A DNA stretch of 64,000 bases from Lewinellaceae bacterium (GCA_020636255.1 JACJYE010000003.1:487799-551798), one strand, 5' to 3'. Shown: positions 7,494-17,394, numbered from the stretch's first letter. Numbers and translations are program-made. The notes: a model not told the origin generated them from the letters alone.

Positions 7494-8324
7494 ATGCGTT
7501 TGTCTTTTATGATTCTAATTTGGGTGAGTTGCCTGAATTATATCTTCGCCGCTTCGGCCGACACCGTTTCCGTCTACAGCGCAGCCATGGGCAAAAACCT
7601 ACCCGCAATCGTCGTCCTGCCGGAGCATTACGGCCAGGCGGCAACGCCATACCCAACGGTATACCTGCTGCATGGCGCCGGCGGCGACTACACCAACTGG
7701 CTGACGCTGGCGCCCGCTATCCAGCAGCTGGCGGATACCTACCAGGTGATCATCGTATGCCCCGACGGCGGCAACACCAGCTGGTACTTCGACAGCCCGG
7801 TAGACCCGGCCATGCGCTTCGAAACCTTTATCGCCGAAGAACTGGTGCCCTGGGTCGACGGCCACTACCAAACGATACAGCGCCGCAGCCGCCGCGCTAT
7901 TACAGGCCTGAGCATGGGCGGGCACGGCGCTTTTTATCTCGCCCTGCGCCATCCCGGCATCTGGGGCGCCGCCGGCAGCATGAGCGGCGGCCTCGACATC
8001 AGGCCTTTCCCCGCCAACTGGGATATCGCCAGGCGGCTGGGCCCCTACCCTACTCACCGCCAAAGCTGGGAAGACAACACTGTAGTGAACCTGTTATACC
8101 TCTGGGACAGCAACCAGCCCCTCGAACTGATCTTCGATTGCGGCACGGATGATTTCTTCCTGGACGCCAACCGGCGGGTAAACCAGGAGCTGGGTTATCT
8201 CAACATTCCCCATACCTACATCGAGCGCCCAGGGGCGCACAACTGGGATTACTGGCAGCAGGCCGTGAAATACCAGTTCCTCTTTTTCGGCGAATATTTC
8301 GCCAAAAAAACCGATGGCCAATGA
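7494..8324 (+). CDS. Secreted esterase, alpha/beta-hydrolase (esterase D/FrmB-like)
   Basis: 276 residues beginning with a signal peptide (MRLSFMILIWVSCLNYIFAA). The fold of the putative-esterase family is evident: VVLPEHYG...YPTVYLLHGAGGDYTNW gives the oxyanion region, GLSMGGHGAFYLALRHP (about residues 138-154) carries the nucleophile Ser in GxSxG, DCGTDDFFLDANR supplies the acid, and RPGAHNWDYW the catalytic His. Relatives hydrolyse S-formylglutathione, feruloyl or acetyl esters; export suggests a polysaccharide-linked ester or an acyl-ester substrate. It probably has its own promoter in the AT-rich 170 bases before it, and is followed after 119 bases by the metalloprotease-like gene. Confidence 0.88.
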   Translation: MRLSFMILIWVSCLNYIFAASADTVSVYSAAMGKNLPAIVVLPEHYGQAATPYPTVYLLHGAGGDYTNWLTLAPAIQQLADTYQVIIVCPDGGNTSWYFDSPVDPAMRFETFIAEELVPWVDGHYQTIQRRSRRAITGLSMGGHGAFYLALRHPGIWGAAGSMSGGLDIRPFPANWDIARRLGPYPTHRQSWEDNTVVNLLYLWDSNQPLELIFDCGTDDFFLDANRRVNQELGYLNIPHTYIERPGAHNWDYWQQAVKYQFLFFGEYFAKKTDGQ

Positions 8325-8443
8325 TCCGCTAAAGTTGATCCGAAATATTTGGAACTGTAGGTTCCGGGTGGGCATCTTTCGGCTTTCATTCCAGGAGCCT
8401 CGTCAATATCATAACTGGAATTTTTACGTAAAAACCACCACCT

Positions 8444-10354
8444 ATGAGAACCCGGCCCACCTGTGCGATATGCGCCTTGCTGCTTTGCATGGCAGCCCTC
8501 CAGGCTACTGCACAGCCAGCTTCCCCACTGGCGCAAATCCCCGACAGCCTTTATAAGGTTGTCGTATTGCAGCCTACAGGCAACACCATAGACAGCCTGA
8601 TAGAGATGGAAGTAGTACCGGATACTTCCCGGCTGTACCTGCTCACGATGTCGGCAATCGACAATTCTTTCGCCCGTGAGATCGTCAGCCTTTACTATTA
8701 TCTGCAACTGTACCTTAAGAACAAAGGCGAACGCACCACCATCGAGCCCGCCTACCTGGCGCTCACGCAAAACCAGGGAGGGTTCGCCCGCTTCGGCTTT
8801 TACCTGAAAGGCGAAGGCCCTATGCCCAACAGCCCCTATATCGATATCGTGGCAAAAACGATCGAAGCACCGCAGGACAGGCTTATGTCCTTTACCCAGC
8901 TCTACCCCCACGAGATGGGCCACGTCTTCTATCGCCTGCTCAGTTCCGATGCCAGCATGGAAGAAACGTCCAGGGCCGTTGACATCCATTACTTCCCCAT
9001 GATCACCGACTACGGCATCGCTTTTGATGAGGGTTTTGCCGAACACATCGAGAACGCCGCCCGCCTGTTCGAGCCCAACGACAGCCTGAAACAGGGCATA
9101 TTTGTGGATATCAGGCGTTTGCAGGGGAAAATGCCAGGGCGGATAAGAGGTTTTGAAAATGACTACAAAGCCCCCCTCCGGCTGGGCTATTACAAAGCTA
9201 CCATGATCTTATGGTTTCAACAGCTGGAAGACCTCAGGCGTTACGAGCAGGCTATGGACGGCAGGGTGCGTTTTAAAAATGCCAGCATGGAGAAAGGTAG
9301 CCCGGAAGACAGGCTCAGCTACCGCAACAGCGGGGTGCGCTCCACCACGGAACCCCGCAACCGGCCCCAGGCCATGGCCACGGAAGGCCTGGTGAGCTAT
9401 TTTTTCACGAGTGTGCTGCAAAGCGAATTGCCGAAACGCTATCAGGATACCGAATTTTACCGGGCTTTCCTGTACGATACAACTGCCCAGGCGGCCCCGC
9501 CTGATCAATGGCTCAGCCCGGTGCAGAACCAGTTCCTCAAGTATTTCGCCGTGCTGCACGGCTACGTCACCGTAGAGCATTCCAACAGGGCCCAGTGGAT
9601 CGACTTCATGGAAGGTTACCGGCAGCTGTTCCCGGAGGAGTGGCCGGTGATGGAACGGCTGTTCCGCAGCGTTGACGGGCAGGGATACTATACTTTTCTG
9701 CCCCCGCCATTGTGGTTGATGGTAAAAGAGCATCAGCACCGCCCGCTCGCTCTGGATGCCTTCGGCGCCATCACCGTACCGGTTTATACCTTCGACCTGA
9801 ACCGGGCGGAAGAAGAGGACCTGCTCACGATCAGCGGGATGAGCCAGGCCGACGCCCGGCTACTCCTGAAGTACCGCCACCGGCAAGGCCTTTTCCTCAG
9901 CCTTTCTGACGCCGCCGATGTACCCGGCCTCTCTGACAAAGGGAAGCAGGCACTGCTTGCCTGTACATTCGACGAAGCCTATTTTCAGGCCATGGGCGAA
10001 CCCGAGCTGGACATCATGGCCCTGCTGATCAGCCCGCTAAAACACCTGCTGCTAAATGCGCTGCCCTACCTGCTGGTTGTACTGCTCGTTGCCCTATGGC
10101 TTTTCCGGGGAGCAGCTACGCCACGGGCTTTGGCCTGGAGGGGGCTGGGATACACAGGCCTGTGGCTGGCCTTTGTCGTTGCCGGGCTGGCGGCAACGGT
10201 GCTCTCGGATAAACCGCTGCTGGTTTGGGTGGTATTCTGGGCGGCGGTAACCGGCATTACGGCCCTGGCCTTGAACAAGAACGGGGACAGGCGCCGGCGG
10301 GCCGTCGTGGTAATGACGCTCATGGCCATTTTTGTGGGGTATAACCTGGTATAA
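8444..10354 (+). CDS. Exported zinc-metallopeptidase-like protein with HhH and C-terminal membrane domain
   Basis: 636 residues with an N-terminal signal peptide (ending near ATAQ). A gluzincin-like site is visible: HEMGH at residues 156-160 and DEGFAEH at about 195-201, which would supply the third zinc ligand. At about 448-505 lies a ComEA-type helix-hairpin-helix pair (FDLNRAEEEDLLTISGMSQ, then LSDAADVPGLSDKGKQ). The last 100 residues form three to four transmembrane helices. The protease domain would sit in the periplasm with the protein anchored in the inner membrane. I know no family with this order of domains. The substrate is unknown. The gene ends 3 bases before the convergent pdxH stop. 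Confidence 0.8.
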   Translation: MRTRPTCAICALLLCMAALQATAQPASPLAQIPDSLYKVVVLQPTGNTIDSLIEMEVVPDTSRLYLLTMSAIDNSFAREIVSLYYYLQLYLKNKGERTTIEPAYLALTQNQGGFARFGFYLKGEGPMPNSPYIDIVAKTIEAPQDRLMSFTQLYPHEMGHVFYRLLSSDASMEETSRAVDIHYFPMITDYGIAFDEGFAEHIENAARLFEPNDSLKQGIFVDIRRLQGKMPGRIRGFENDYKAPLRLGYYKATMILWFQQLEDLRRYEQAMDGRVRFKNASMEKGSPEDRLSYRNSGVRSTTEPRNRPQAMATEGLVSYFFTSVLQSELPKRYQDTEFYRAFLYDTTAQAAPPDQWLSPVQNQFLKYFAVLHGYVTVEHSNRAQWIDFMEGYRQLFPEEWPVMERLFRSVDGQGYYTFLPPPLWLMVKEHQHRPLALDAFGAITVPVYTFDLNRAEEEDLLTISGMSQADARLLLKYRHRQGLFLSLSDAADVPGLSDKGKQALLACTFDEAYFQAMGEPELDIMALLISPLKHLLLNALPYLLVVLLVALWLFRGAATPRALAWRGLGYTGLWLAFVVAGLAATVLSDKPLLVWVVFWAAVTGITALALNKNGDRRRRAVVVMTLMAIFVGYNLV

Positions 10355-10357
10355 GCG

Positions 10358-10996
10358 CTAAGGCGCCAGCCGCTCGATCTTCCAGCCCTGGCCCTCCTGG
10401 CGGGTATAGAGGAAGCGGTCGTGCAGGCGGTGCTGGCGGCCCTGCCAGAATTCGAAGCTCGAAGGTTCGACGCGGTAGCCGCCCCAGAAGGAAGGGATGG
10501 GCACCTCGCCATGCTGGTATTTGCGTTTCAGTTCATCGAACTTGCTGAGCAGCATCTGCCGCGAGCTGATGACGGAGCTCTGGTTCGACACCCAGGCGCC
10601 GATCTGGCTGCCGCGCGGGCGGCTCAGGAAGTATTTCAGGGACTCGGCATGTGATATCTTGCTGGCCAGCCCGTTGATGTGTACCTGGCGCTCGAGGTCG
10701 AGCCAGGGGAAAAGCAAAGCTACCTTTGGATTTTCTGCGATCTCCCGCGCCTTGCGGCTCTCGTAATTGGTAAAAAAGACAAAGCCCTGCTCGTCAAAAT
10801 ACTTCAGCAGGACGGTGCGCAGAGACGGCTGCCCCTCAGGAGAAACAGTGGCCATGCTCATTGCGTTGGGCTCGTGCATATTGCCGTCCAGCGCCTGCCG
10901 GAACCACTGCTCAAACTGCTTAAAGGGGTCCGGGTTGATATCTTCCTCCGAAAGGCCGGAGATCGTATATTCCTCACGCATATCGGAAAGGTCCAT
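10358..10996 (-). CDS. pdxH: Pyridoxamine 5'-phosphate oxidase
   Basis: 212 residues, the usual PdxH length. It has all the family landmarks: N-terminal DMREEYTISGL, the FMN-binding RTVLLKYFDEQGFVFFTNYE and SRKAREIAENP, FPWLDLERQVHINGLA, and the C-terminal signature FWGGYRVEP...EFWQGRQHRLHDRF. It oxidises pyridoxine- or pyridoxamine-phosphate to pyridoxal-5'-phosphate in the cytoplasm with FMN and O2. It is probably transcribed with, or just after, the TerB-like gene whose stop lies 48 bases upstream. Confidence 0.97.
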   Translation of the reverse strand: MDLSDMREEYTISGLSEEDINPDPFKQFEQWFRQALDGNMHEPNAMSMATVSPEGQPSLRTVLLKYFDEQGFVFFTNYESRKAREIAENPKVALLFPWLDLERQVHINGLASKISHAESLKYFLSRPRGSQIGAWVSNQSSVISSRQMLLSKFDELKRKYQHGEVPIPSFWGGYRVEPSSFEFWQGRQHRLHDRFLYTRQEGQGWKIERLAP

Positions 10997-11044
10997 AACT
11001 ACATCGTTTTGTTTTCGGATACTTTTGCAGGCCCGGCCTACTCC

Positions 11045-11368
11045 TTACAAAAGCCGGTCAAAGAGGCGCATCAGTTCCCGCTCGAACACAGAATATTTCT
11101 GGTCGGATTCAAATACCTCCCGGACGGCGCCGAGCAGGCGCTGCCGGCTGGCCTCATCGGCCATATATTTGTCGTGATAGGAACGGAGCACGTCAATGCA
11201 TTTGATATCTGCACACCGTTCGAAATAGGCTTTGACCTTCCCGAAGGTGGCCTCGTCTACCCGGCCTTTGATCAGCGTTTCTTCTTCCACCCCCATTTCG
11301 GCGTCGACAGATGCCGCATAGAGCATTGCAAAGGTGGAAAATTCTTCGAAAGTCCAGTTATCTTGCAT
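11045..11368 (-). CDS. TerB-like small acidic protein
   Basis: 107 residues, all helical and acidic, starting at ATG 11368. The pattern (FAMLYAASVDAEMGVEEETLIKGRV; LGAVREVFESDQKYSVFERELM) resembles the TerB/tellurite-resistance fold, whose two helical repeats each carry a D-E metal site (VDAEMGVEEE and ESDQKYSVFE here). It is likely cytoplasmic. It precedes pdxH on the same strand by 48 bases. The family assignment rests on pattern only. Confidence 0.7.
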   Translation of the reverse strand: MQDNWTFEEFSTFAMLYAASVDAEMGVEEETLIKGRVDEATFGKVKAYFERCADIKCIDVLRSYHDKYMADEASRQRLLGAVREVFESDQKYSVFERELMRLFDRLL

Positions 11369-11529
11369 GGCATTCGTTTTTTCAAGCCGTAATTTAACGG
11401 CTTTTTGAAAGGCCGGAGCCTCTTTTCCGTTTTTTTCAAAGTTCCCGGCCCGATAAATTTCTGGCCTGGGGAAAAAAGCGGCCTTTATAATAGTCTAACA
11501 AAAAACGAGCCCGATTAAAGCCCGATCTT

Positions 11530-14370
11530 ATGAAAAAAACACTGCTCTTACTTGCTTTTTTTAGCGTTGCCGGCCTGGCTTTGAGCCAGAGCAACAGCAT
11601 TTTCGGCAGGGCCGTCGACGGCGCCAGCCAGGAGCCGCTCATCGGGGCCCACGTTCAGCTGCTACAACTGCCGGACTCCACCGCCAGGGCCTCTACCACC
11701 ACCAATGAGCGGGGCGGGTTCATGTTGCAGGATATCGCTCCCGGCAACTATGTACTGAAGATCAGCTACCTGGGTTATGAAACCTACACCAAACCCGTCG
11801 AAAAGGACAATGGCCCCTTACGCCTCGGCCAGCTCGCCATGACGGAAGAAGCACTCAACCTGGAGCAGGTGCAGGTGGTCGAACGCCTGCCGGCGGCCAG
11901 CCAGCAGGGCGATACCACGCAATTCAATGCCGGGGCCTTTAAGGTCAACCCCGATGCCAATGCCGAGGACCTCATCCGCAAGATGCCGGGCGTCGTCGTG
12001 GAAGGCGGCAAGGTGCAAGCCCAGGGCGAAGACGTACAGCAGGTGCTGGTCGACGGCAAGCCCTTCTTCGGCAATGACCCCATGACGGCCCTGCGCAACC
12101 TGCCTGCCGAGGTCATCGACAAGATACAGGTATTCGACCAGCTGAGCGAGCAGGCGCAGTTTTCCGGCTTCAATACCGGCGAGACAACCAAGGGCATCAA
12201 CATCATTACCAAACCCAGCATGCGCAACGGCCAGTTCGGGCGCCTCTATGCCGGCTATGGCACCGACGACCGCTACCAGGCAGGCGGCATCGTCAACTTC
12301 TTCAAAGGCGATACCAGAGTTTCCGTCATCGGGCAGTCGAACAACGTCAACCAGCAGAATTTTTCTACCGAAGACCTCGTCGGCATAACGGGGAGCTCGG
12401 GCCGCGGCGGACGCGGTGGCGGTGGCGGCGGAAGGCCCGGAGGGGGCAGTGTCGGAGACTTTCTCGTCGGCCAGCAGGACGGCATCTCCACCACCCACGC
12501 CCTGGGGCTCAACTACATGGATAAATGGGGTAAAAAGATAGAGGTGAGCGGCAGCTACTTCTTCAACCTCAGCGATAACGAAGCCAGCCAGAGCCTGTTC
12601 CAGAACTACGTCAGCGATGCCGATTTCGGCCAAACCTACGACGAGCAGAGCCTGTCGAAAAACCGCAACACCAATCACCGCTTTAACTTCAGGCTGGAAT
12701 ACGATATCGATTCCACCAATTCCATCCTGGTCCGCCCGAGGTTCAGCTTCCAGCAGAACGACGGCAGGGAAACGACTACCGGCCTGAGCATCCTGGGCTC
12801 CGGCCCGCTGAGCAGCACCAACTACCGGTATTCGCCCGAGCTATCAGGCCTCGATTTTTCCAATTCCCTGCTCTGGCGGCACCGCTTCGGCAAGGCCGGG
12901 CGCACTTTCTCCATTAACCTGAACACCGGCTACAACGACAAAGAAGGCGAACGCTACCTGCTTTCAGAGAACACCATCTTTAACGGCAACGCCGTATCCG
13001 ACACCCTCGACCAGTTTTCCGATCTCTTCAGCGACGGCTGGAACCTCGAGGCCAGCGCCAATTATACCGAACCGCTGGGCAAGCGCTCGCAGCTGCAGTT
13101 CAACTACGAATGGGGCTATGAAAAAGGGGATTCCGAGCAGGAAACCTACGACTTCGAAGAAAGCAGCCAGAAATATTCCGGGTTCAACCAGGAGCTGTCC
13201 AACACCTTCAACAGTACCTACGTGCGGCAGGAGGCCGGCACGGGTTACAGCCTGCGAGGGGAGAAAGGAAGCCTTAACGCACGCGTATCATTGCAGTGGT
13301 CGGAGCTGGAGAGCGAGCAGGTGTTCCCGGAAGCGGGGCAGATCAGCCGTTCTTTTTTCAACGTGCTGCCGTCGTTATTCTACCGCTACTCGTTCTCCCG
13401 CCAGGAAAACCTACGCATCGGTTACCGCCCGCGCACCTCGCCGCCCTCCATCACCCAGTTGCAGGACGTAGTCGACAACAGCAACCCGCTGCGGCTGCGC
13501 ATGGGTAACCCCGAGCTGGAGCAGAGCTACTCACACCGGCTGTTTGCGCGGTATTCCAAAACCAACCCGGAAAAGTCCTCCGTCTTTTATGCCATGCTCA
13601 GCGGGCAGCTCACGGACAACTACGTAGCCAACAGCACCTTTACTACCCGGCGCGATACCCTTATCGCCGACGGCATCCTGCTGGCGCAAGGCGGCCAGCT
13701 GATCCGCTCCGTCAACCTGGACGGCTACTGGAACGTACGCGGCTTCGTCACCATCGGCAGGCCCCTGCGCCTGCTGAAATCCAACCTCAACGTCAACCTC
13801 TCGGCCGACTATACCCAGCAGCCCGGCGAAGTGAACGGCAGCGTGAACTACGCGCGCAATACCCGCCTGGGCCTGGGCCTGGTGCTGAGCAGCAATATCA
13901 GCAAGAACGTGGACTTCACGATCTCGTCGCAATCGAATTACGGCACGGCCGACAACACCCTCAGCACGGCACTGAATACGGACTATTTCAACCAGAGCTC
14001 CCGTGTAGGCCTGAACCTGATCTTCCTCAACGGTTTTGTCTTTAACTCGGAACTCAACCACCAGCTCTACACCGGCCTGTCGGAAGGCTTCGACCAGAAC
14101 TTCTGGCTCTGGAGCCTTAGCCTGGGCAGGAAACTGTTTAAAAACCAGCGCGGCGAGGTCAAGCTGACGGCTTTCGACCTGCTCGAGCAGAACAACAGCA
14201 TTCAGCGCAACGTCACGGAGGCCTATATCGAAGATATCCGTACAGCGGTATTGCAGCGCTACCTGATGCTGACGTTCACCTACAACCTCCGGAATTTCGG
14301 CGGCGGAACGCCCCCGCAACAAGAGGAAAGGAGAGGTTTCGGCCCGCCGCCGGGTGGCCATGGCTTCTGA
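11530..14370 (+). CDS. Outer-membrane beta-barrel protein, TonB-receptor-like (CarboxypepD-plug-barrel)
   Basis: 946 residues: signal peptide (MKKTLLLLAFFSVAGLALS), a CarboxypepD_reg-like domain (IFGRAVDGASQEPLIGAHV, about 24-110), a plug-like region (DLIRKMPGVVVEGGKVQAQG, VLVDGKPFFGNDPMTALRNL), then a long barrel in the outer-membrane-protein-3 style. A loop at about 294-320 is almost pure Gly/Arg/Ser. The end is Pro/Gly-rich (PPPGGHGF) rather than a terminal strand ending in Phe preceded by alternation. Proteins of this type often lack a recognisable TonB box and may carry peptides, metals or surface partners. A small Lys-rich exported protein follows 60 bases downstream and is probably co-transcribed. 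Confidence 0.9.
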   Translation: MKKTLLLLAFFSVAGLALSQSNSIFGRAVDGASQEPLIGAHVQLLQLPDSTARASTTTNERGGFMLQDIAPGNYVLKISYLGYETYTKPVEKDNGPLRLGQLAMTEEALNLEQVQVVERLPAASQQGDTTQFNAGAFKVNPDANAEDLIRKMPGVVVEGGKVQAQGEDVQQVLVDGKPFFGNDPMTALRNLPAEVIDKIQVFDQLSEQAQFSGFNTGETTKGINIITKPSMRNGQFGRLYAGYGTDDRYQAGGIVNFFKGDTRVSVIGQSNNVNQQNFSTEDLVGITGSSGRGGRGGGGGGRPGGGSVGDFLVGQQDGISTTHALGLNYMDKWGKKIEVSGSYFFNLSDNEASQSLFQNYVSDADFGQTYDEQSLSKNRNTNHRFNFRLEYDIDSTNSILVRPRFSFQQNDGRETTTGLSILGSGPLSSTNYRYSPELSGLDFSNSLLWRHRFGKAGRTFSINLNTGYNDKEGERYLLSENTIFNGNAVSDTLDQFSDLFSDGWNLEASANYTEPLGKRSQLQFNYEWGYEKGDSEQETYDFEESSQKYSGFNQELSNTFNSTYVRQEAGTGYSLRGEKGSLNARVSLQWSELESEQVFPEAGQISRSFFNVLPSLFYRYSFSRQENLRIGYRPRTSPPSITQLQDVVDNSNPLRLRMGNPELEQSYSHRLFARYSKTNPEKSSVFYAMLSGQLTDNYVANSTFTTRRDTLIADGILLAQGGQLIRSVNLDGYWNVRGFVTIGRPLRLLKSNLNVNLSADYTQQPGEVNGSVNYARNTRLGLGLVLSSNISKNVDFTISSQSNYGTADNTLSTALNTDYFNQSSRVGLNLIFLNGFVFNSELNHQLYTGLSEGFDQNFWLWSLSLGRKLFKNQRGEVKLTAFDLLEQNNSIQRNVTEAYIEDIRTAVLQRYLMLTFTYNLRNFGGGTPPQQEERRGFGPPPGGHGF

Positions 14371-14430
14371 AAACCGTCTTATTCTGTACCTGATCTTTTT
14401 CAATATTCATAAACCAAATTCATTTGACCT

Positions 14431-14886
14431 ATGACAATCAAAAATCTTGTTCGCCTGCTGGCTACAGTGGTAGCGATCCTTGCACTCACCACCGGAGCTA
14501 TGGCCCAGCAACAGGAAGGCAAACCCAAGGCCAGCCCTGAAGAGCGCGCCGAACAGCAGACCAAACACATGACTTCGCAACTGGGGCTCAGCCCGGAACA
14601 GGCGGCAAAGGTGAAGGAGATCAACCTCAAGTACGCCCAACAGCAGGGCGAGCACCGCGGCGACCACGAAAGCATGATGAAGATGACTGAAACAAAAAAC
14701 GCCGAACTGAAGCAGGTGCTGACCGAAGAACAATACCAGAAGCACATGGAACGCAGCCAGCAGAAGATGGAGAAGAAGGAAGACAAGCAGAAGATGAAAA
14801 TGAAGGACAAGGATAAGAACAAGAGCAAAAAGGGTAAAGGAGACAAAAAGCTGAAGGGCAAGGATGTGTCCGAAAGCGAAGGCTAA
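14431..14886 (+). CDS. Exported Spy/CpxP-like helical protein with Lys-rich tail
   Basis: 151 residues with a signal peptide ending at AMAQ. The middle (MTSQLGLSPEQAAKVKEINL, then VLTEEQYQKHMERSQQKME) has the LTxxQ-like spacing of the Spy/CpxP and DUF4890-type periplasmic proteins. The last 45 residues are almost only Lys, Asp, Glu and Met and would bind acidic surfaces, metals or nucleic acid. It lies 60 bases downstream of the outer-membrane barrel gene on the same strand, so the two probably act together in the periplasm. Function unknown. Confidence 0.82.
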   Translation: MTIKNLVRLLATVVAILALTTGAMAQQQEGKPKASPEERAEQQTKHMTSQLGLSPEQAAKVKEINLKYAQQQGEHRGDHESMMKMTETKNAELKQVLTEEQYQKHMERSQQKMEKKEDKQKMKMKDKDKNKSKKGKGDKKLKGKDVSESEG

Positions 14887-14977
14887 GCGCCCTTTCAGCG
14901 CATATAAGCCGAACGATACGCCCCGCAGCTTCAAATGCCCGGGACAAGAGCCTGGGAATGAAAAGCCTGCCATATAA

Positions 14978-15046
14978 TTAACCGCAGACGCAGAGGACGC
15001 GAAGAATGGAGTATCCACTCTGCGTACCTTTGCGTTTGCGGTTTAA
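14978..15046. repeat. Imperfect palindromic repeat between convergent genes
   Basis: The left arm (TTAACCGCAGACGCAGAGG...) is the imperfect complement of the right arm (...CCTTTGCGTTTGCGGTTTAA), giving a 69-bp fold-back. This AACCGC/ACGCAGAGG pattern is typical of dispersed intergenic repeats. It abuts an AGAGCTTGTTTGG end (15046-15058) of another repeat family. It may also act as a two-way terminator between the gene pair at 14886 and the convergent oxidoreductase. Confidence 0.6.
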
Positions 15047-15135
15047 GAGCTTGTTTGGAATACTTCCGTGCTTACTTCTGATACGGCCCCCGATACTCCC
15101 TGGCCGGTGTGGGATGTCAAACAGATGCTGTCAAA

Positions 15136-17394
15136 CTACCCCAGCACCGGCTTTTCCCCCAGGAACGGCTGGTCGTAGGAACGCCTGCCTGTCGCCTTGT
15201 ACAGTGCGTTGGCCACTGCCCCGAATATGGGAGGAAAGGGCGGTTCGCCCATGCCTGTAGGGTCGATGTCGTTTTGCACAAAATGGACATCGATCGCTTT
15301 AGGCGCTTCGCTCATCCGGATCATGCGGTAACTATCGAAATTATTTTTTTCCGGCACGCCTTCCTTGAAGGCCATGGCGCCGAAAAAAGCATTCCCTATT
15401 CCATCTACAATAGCCCCTTCGGCCATATTGGCCGCCGCATCGGGGTTGATCACTATGCCGCAGTCGATGGCGCAGCAAACCTTTTCCACCCGTGGGTTCC
15501 CATTCTCCACGGCCAGATCCAGCACCTGGGCCACATAGGTATTATGGCAGAAATAGGCGGCAACGCCACGGTGTGTGTTGGGCTGTTCCTGGCCCCATCC
15601 CGATTTTTCCCGGGCCAGCTCCAACACCCCGGCATAACGGGCTGCGTCGTAGTCGTTGGTTTCCCCCACAGGGTTATCTTGCGCCCGTTTCAGCAATTCC
15701 AGGCGGAACTCGACCGGGTCTTTGCCGGCGGCCTCCGCCACTTCGTCGAGGAATGACTGCTCGGCCCCGCCGATAAAATTAGACCTGGGCGCCCGGAACG
15801 CTCCGATGGTGATGTTGGATTCAACGGCCCACTCCTCGGCCAGGTAGTTGTCTACTGCACCTGCCGGAAAGCGGTTGGCAGCTCCGCGGCCCAATGGGCT
15901 TTCCGGGATGCCGCCGGCCTTTACATGGTAGGCGGACATATTATTGCCGGCATCCAGTGCCGCCCGGTAGGTGACGTGATAGGCCGGGCGATAAATGCCA
16001 AAGGTCATGTCGTCCTCACGGGTATACAGCAGCTTGACGGGGGCATTCACTTTCCGGGAGATGACCGCGGCTTCAACCATGTGGTGGCTGTAAGCCCGGC
16101 GCCCGAAGCCGCCGCCCATCCGGGTCATGTGAATGTCGATTTGCTCAAGCGGCAACCCGAGCCGTGCGGCCAGGGTCTTCTCAATGAATTCGGGCGCCTG
16201 TAGCGGCCCGGCCACCTCTGCCTTATCGGCCGTTACGTGGGCGAAGAAGTTCATCGGCTCCATGCAGTTGTGGGCCAGGAAGGGGGCCGTATAGGTGCGT
16301 TCTATCACCTTCGCCGCATTGCTAAAGGCAGTTTCCACATCCCCATCTTTACGGAGCACATTGCCTGGTTTGGTTGCCATTTCCGCCATCTTTGCGATGT
16401 GGGCAGTAGAGCTTTCCAGGCCTGAGGGAATGCGAACGGACTGTTTGCCGCCCCAGGAATTCACCGTTTCCGTATGATCGGTGAAGGGTTCCCATTCGAT
16501 CCGGAGCGCCTTTTTGGCGTTCATCACCTCCCATGTCGAGTTGCCGACGATGGCCACCAGCTCGGTGAAGGTGCAGGTGTCAAAGGCATTCCTTTCGTAG
16601 TCGTCCTCCAGGGTTTTGATGGTGAAAATATCTTTAATGCCGGGCATGTTCCGGGCTGCCGAGTCATCTACCGACCTCAGTTTCATCCCAAAAGCAGGTG
16701 GGTGGGCGATCATGGCGATGAGCATCCCTTCCCGGCTGTAGTCCACTCCGAACAGAGGCTGCCCGGTCACGATCTTTTTCCCGTCCACGTTCCTGCGCGA
16801 TTGGCCGATGATGCTGAAATCCTTCACCTCTTTCAGTTGCACTTCTTCCGGCACGGGTATGCTGGCGGCGGCAGAGGCCATTTCGCCATAACCTGCTGAT
16901 TTGCCGCTGTTCTTATGGTGAAGCATACCTGCCCCGGTAGTGACCTCTTCCACAGGCACCTGCCAGGCCTGGGCCGCCGCCTCGCGCAGCATTTGGCGCG
17001 CCGTAGCGCCGGCCATACGGAGGCCCTTCCACGCCTGCCGGATGCCCTGGCTGCCGCCGGTAAACTGGCGGGTGTACAGTTCCGTATTGAACGGCGCCTG
17101 TTCCACGATAACCTTTTTCCAGTCGACGTCGAGCTCTTCCGCCACGATCATGGGCATAGCCGTTTTTACGTTCTGCCCGAATTCCGGGTTGGGCGACATG
17201 ATGGTCACCACGCCGTTTTCCCCGATCTTCAAAAAGCTGTTGATCTCGAACCATTCCTCCGGCATTTCGAGCGCTTCTTCACGAGCCGGCTGGCATCCGG
17301 CCAGCCAGCTGAAGCCGAGCATCATGCCGCCTCCGGCGAGGGCCGAGGTTTTCAGGAAGGAACGCCGGTTGTATGTTGTTTTTACGATAGCCAT
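15136..17394 (-). CDS. iorB: Molybdopterin-binding subunit of isoquinoline 1-oxidoreductase/aldehyde dehydrogenase type
   Basis: 752 residues from ATG 17394 (an upstream GTG/ATG extension has no family support). A Tat signal (NRRSFLKTSALAGGGMMLGF) is followed by a Cys (WLAGCQP) that could be lipidated. The xanthine-dehydrogenase-family molybdenum domain shows MGGGFGRRAYSHHMVEA, FRAPRSNF and the C-terminal PTGMGEPPFPPIFGAVANA. Such IorB-like proteins hydroxylate aldehydes or N-heterocycles with a molybdenum cofactor and pass electrons to the 2Fe-2S subunit encoded just upstream (52-base gap). It would be exported folded, loaded with cofactor, to the periplasm. Physiological substrate unknown. 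Confidence 0.92.
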   Translation of the reverse strand: MAIVKTTYNRRSFLKTSALAGGGMMLGFSWLAGCQPAREEALEMPEEWFEINSFLKIGENGVVTIMSPNPEFGQNVKTAMPMIVAEELDVDWKKVIVEQAPFNTELYTRQFTGGSQGIRQAWKGLRMAGATARQMLREAAAQAWQVPVEEVTTGAGMLHHKNSGKSAGYGEMASAAASIPVPEEVQLKEVKDFSIIGQSRRNVDGKKIVTGQPLFGVDYSREGMLIAMIAHPPAFGMKLRSVDDSAARNMPGIKDIFTIKTLEDDYERNAFDTCTFTELVAIVGNSTWEVMNAKKALRIEWEPFTDHTETVNSWGGKQSVRIPSGLESSTAHIAKMAEMATKPGNVLRKDGDVETAFSNAAKVIERTYTAPFLAHNCMEPMNFFAHVTADKAEVAGPLQAPEFIEKTLAARLGLPLEQIDIHMTRMGGGFGRRAYSHHMVEAAVISRKVNAPVKLLYTREDDMTFGIYRPAYHVTYRAALDAGNNMSAYHVKAGGIPESPLGRGAANRFPAGAVDNYLAEEWAVESNITIGAFRAPRSNFIGGAEQSFLDEVAEAAGKDPVEFRLELLKRAQDNPVGETNDYDAARYAGVLELAREKSGWGQEQPNTHRGVAAYFCHNTYVAQVLDLAVENGNPRVEKVCCAIDCGIVINPDAAANMAEGAIVDGIGNAFFGAMAFKEGVPEKNNFDSYRMIRMSEAPKAIDVHFVQNDIDPTGMGEPPFPPIFGAVANALYKATGRRSYDQPFLGEKPVLG

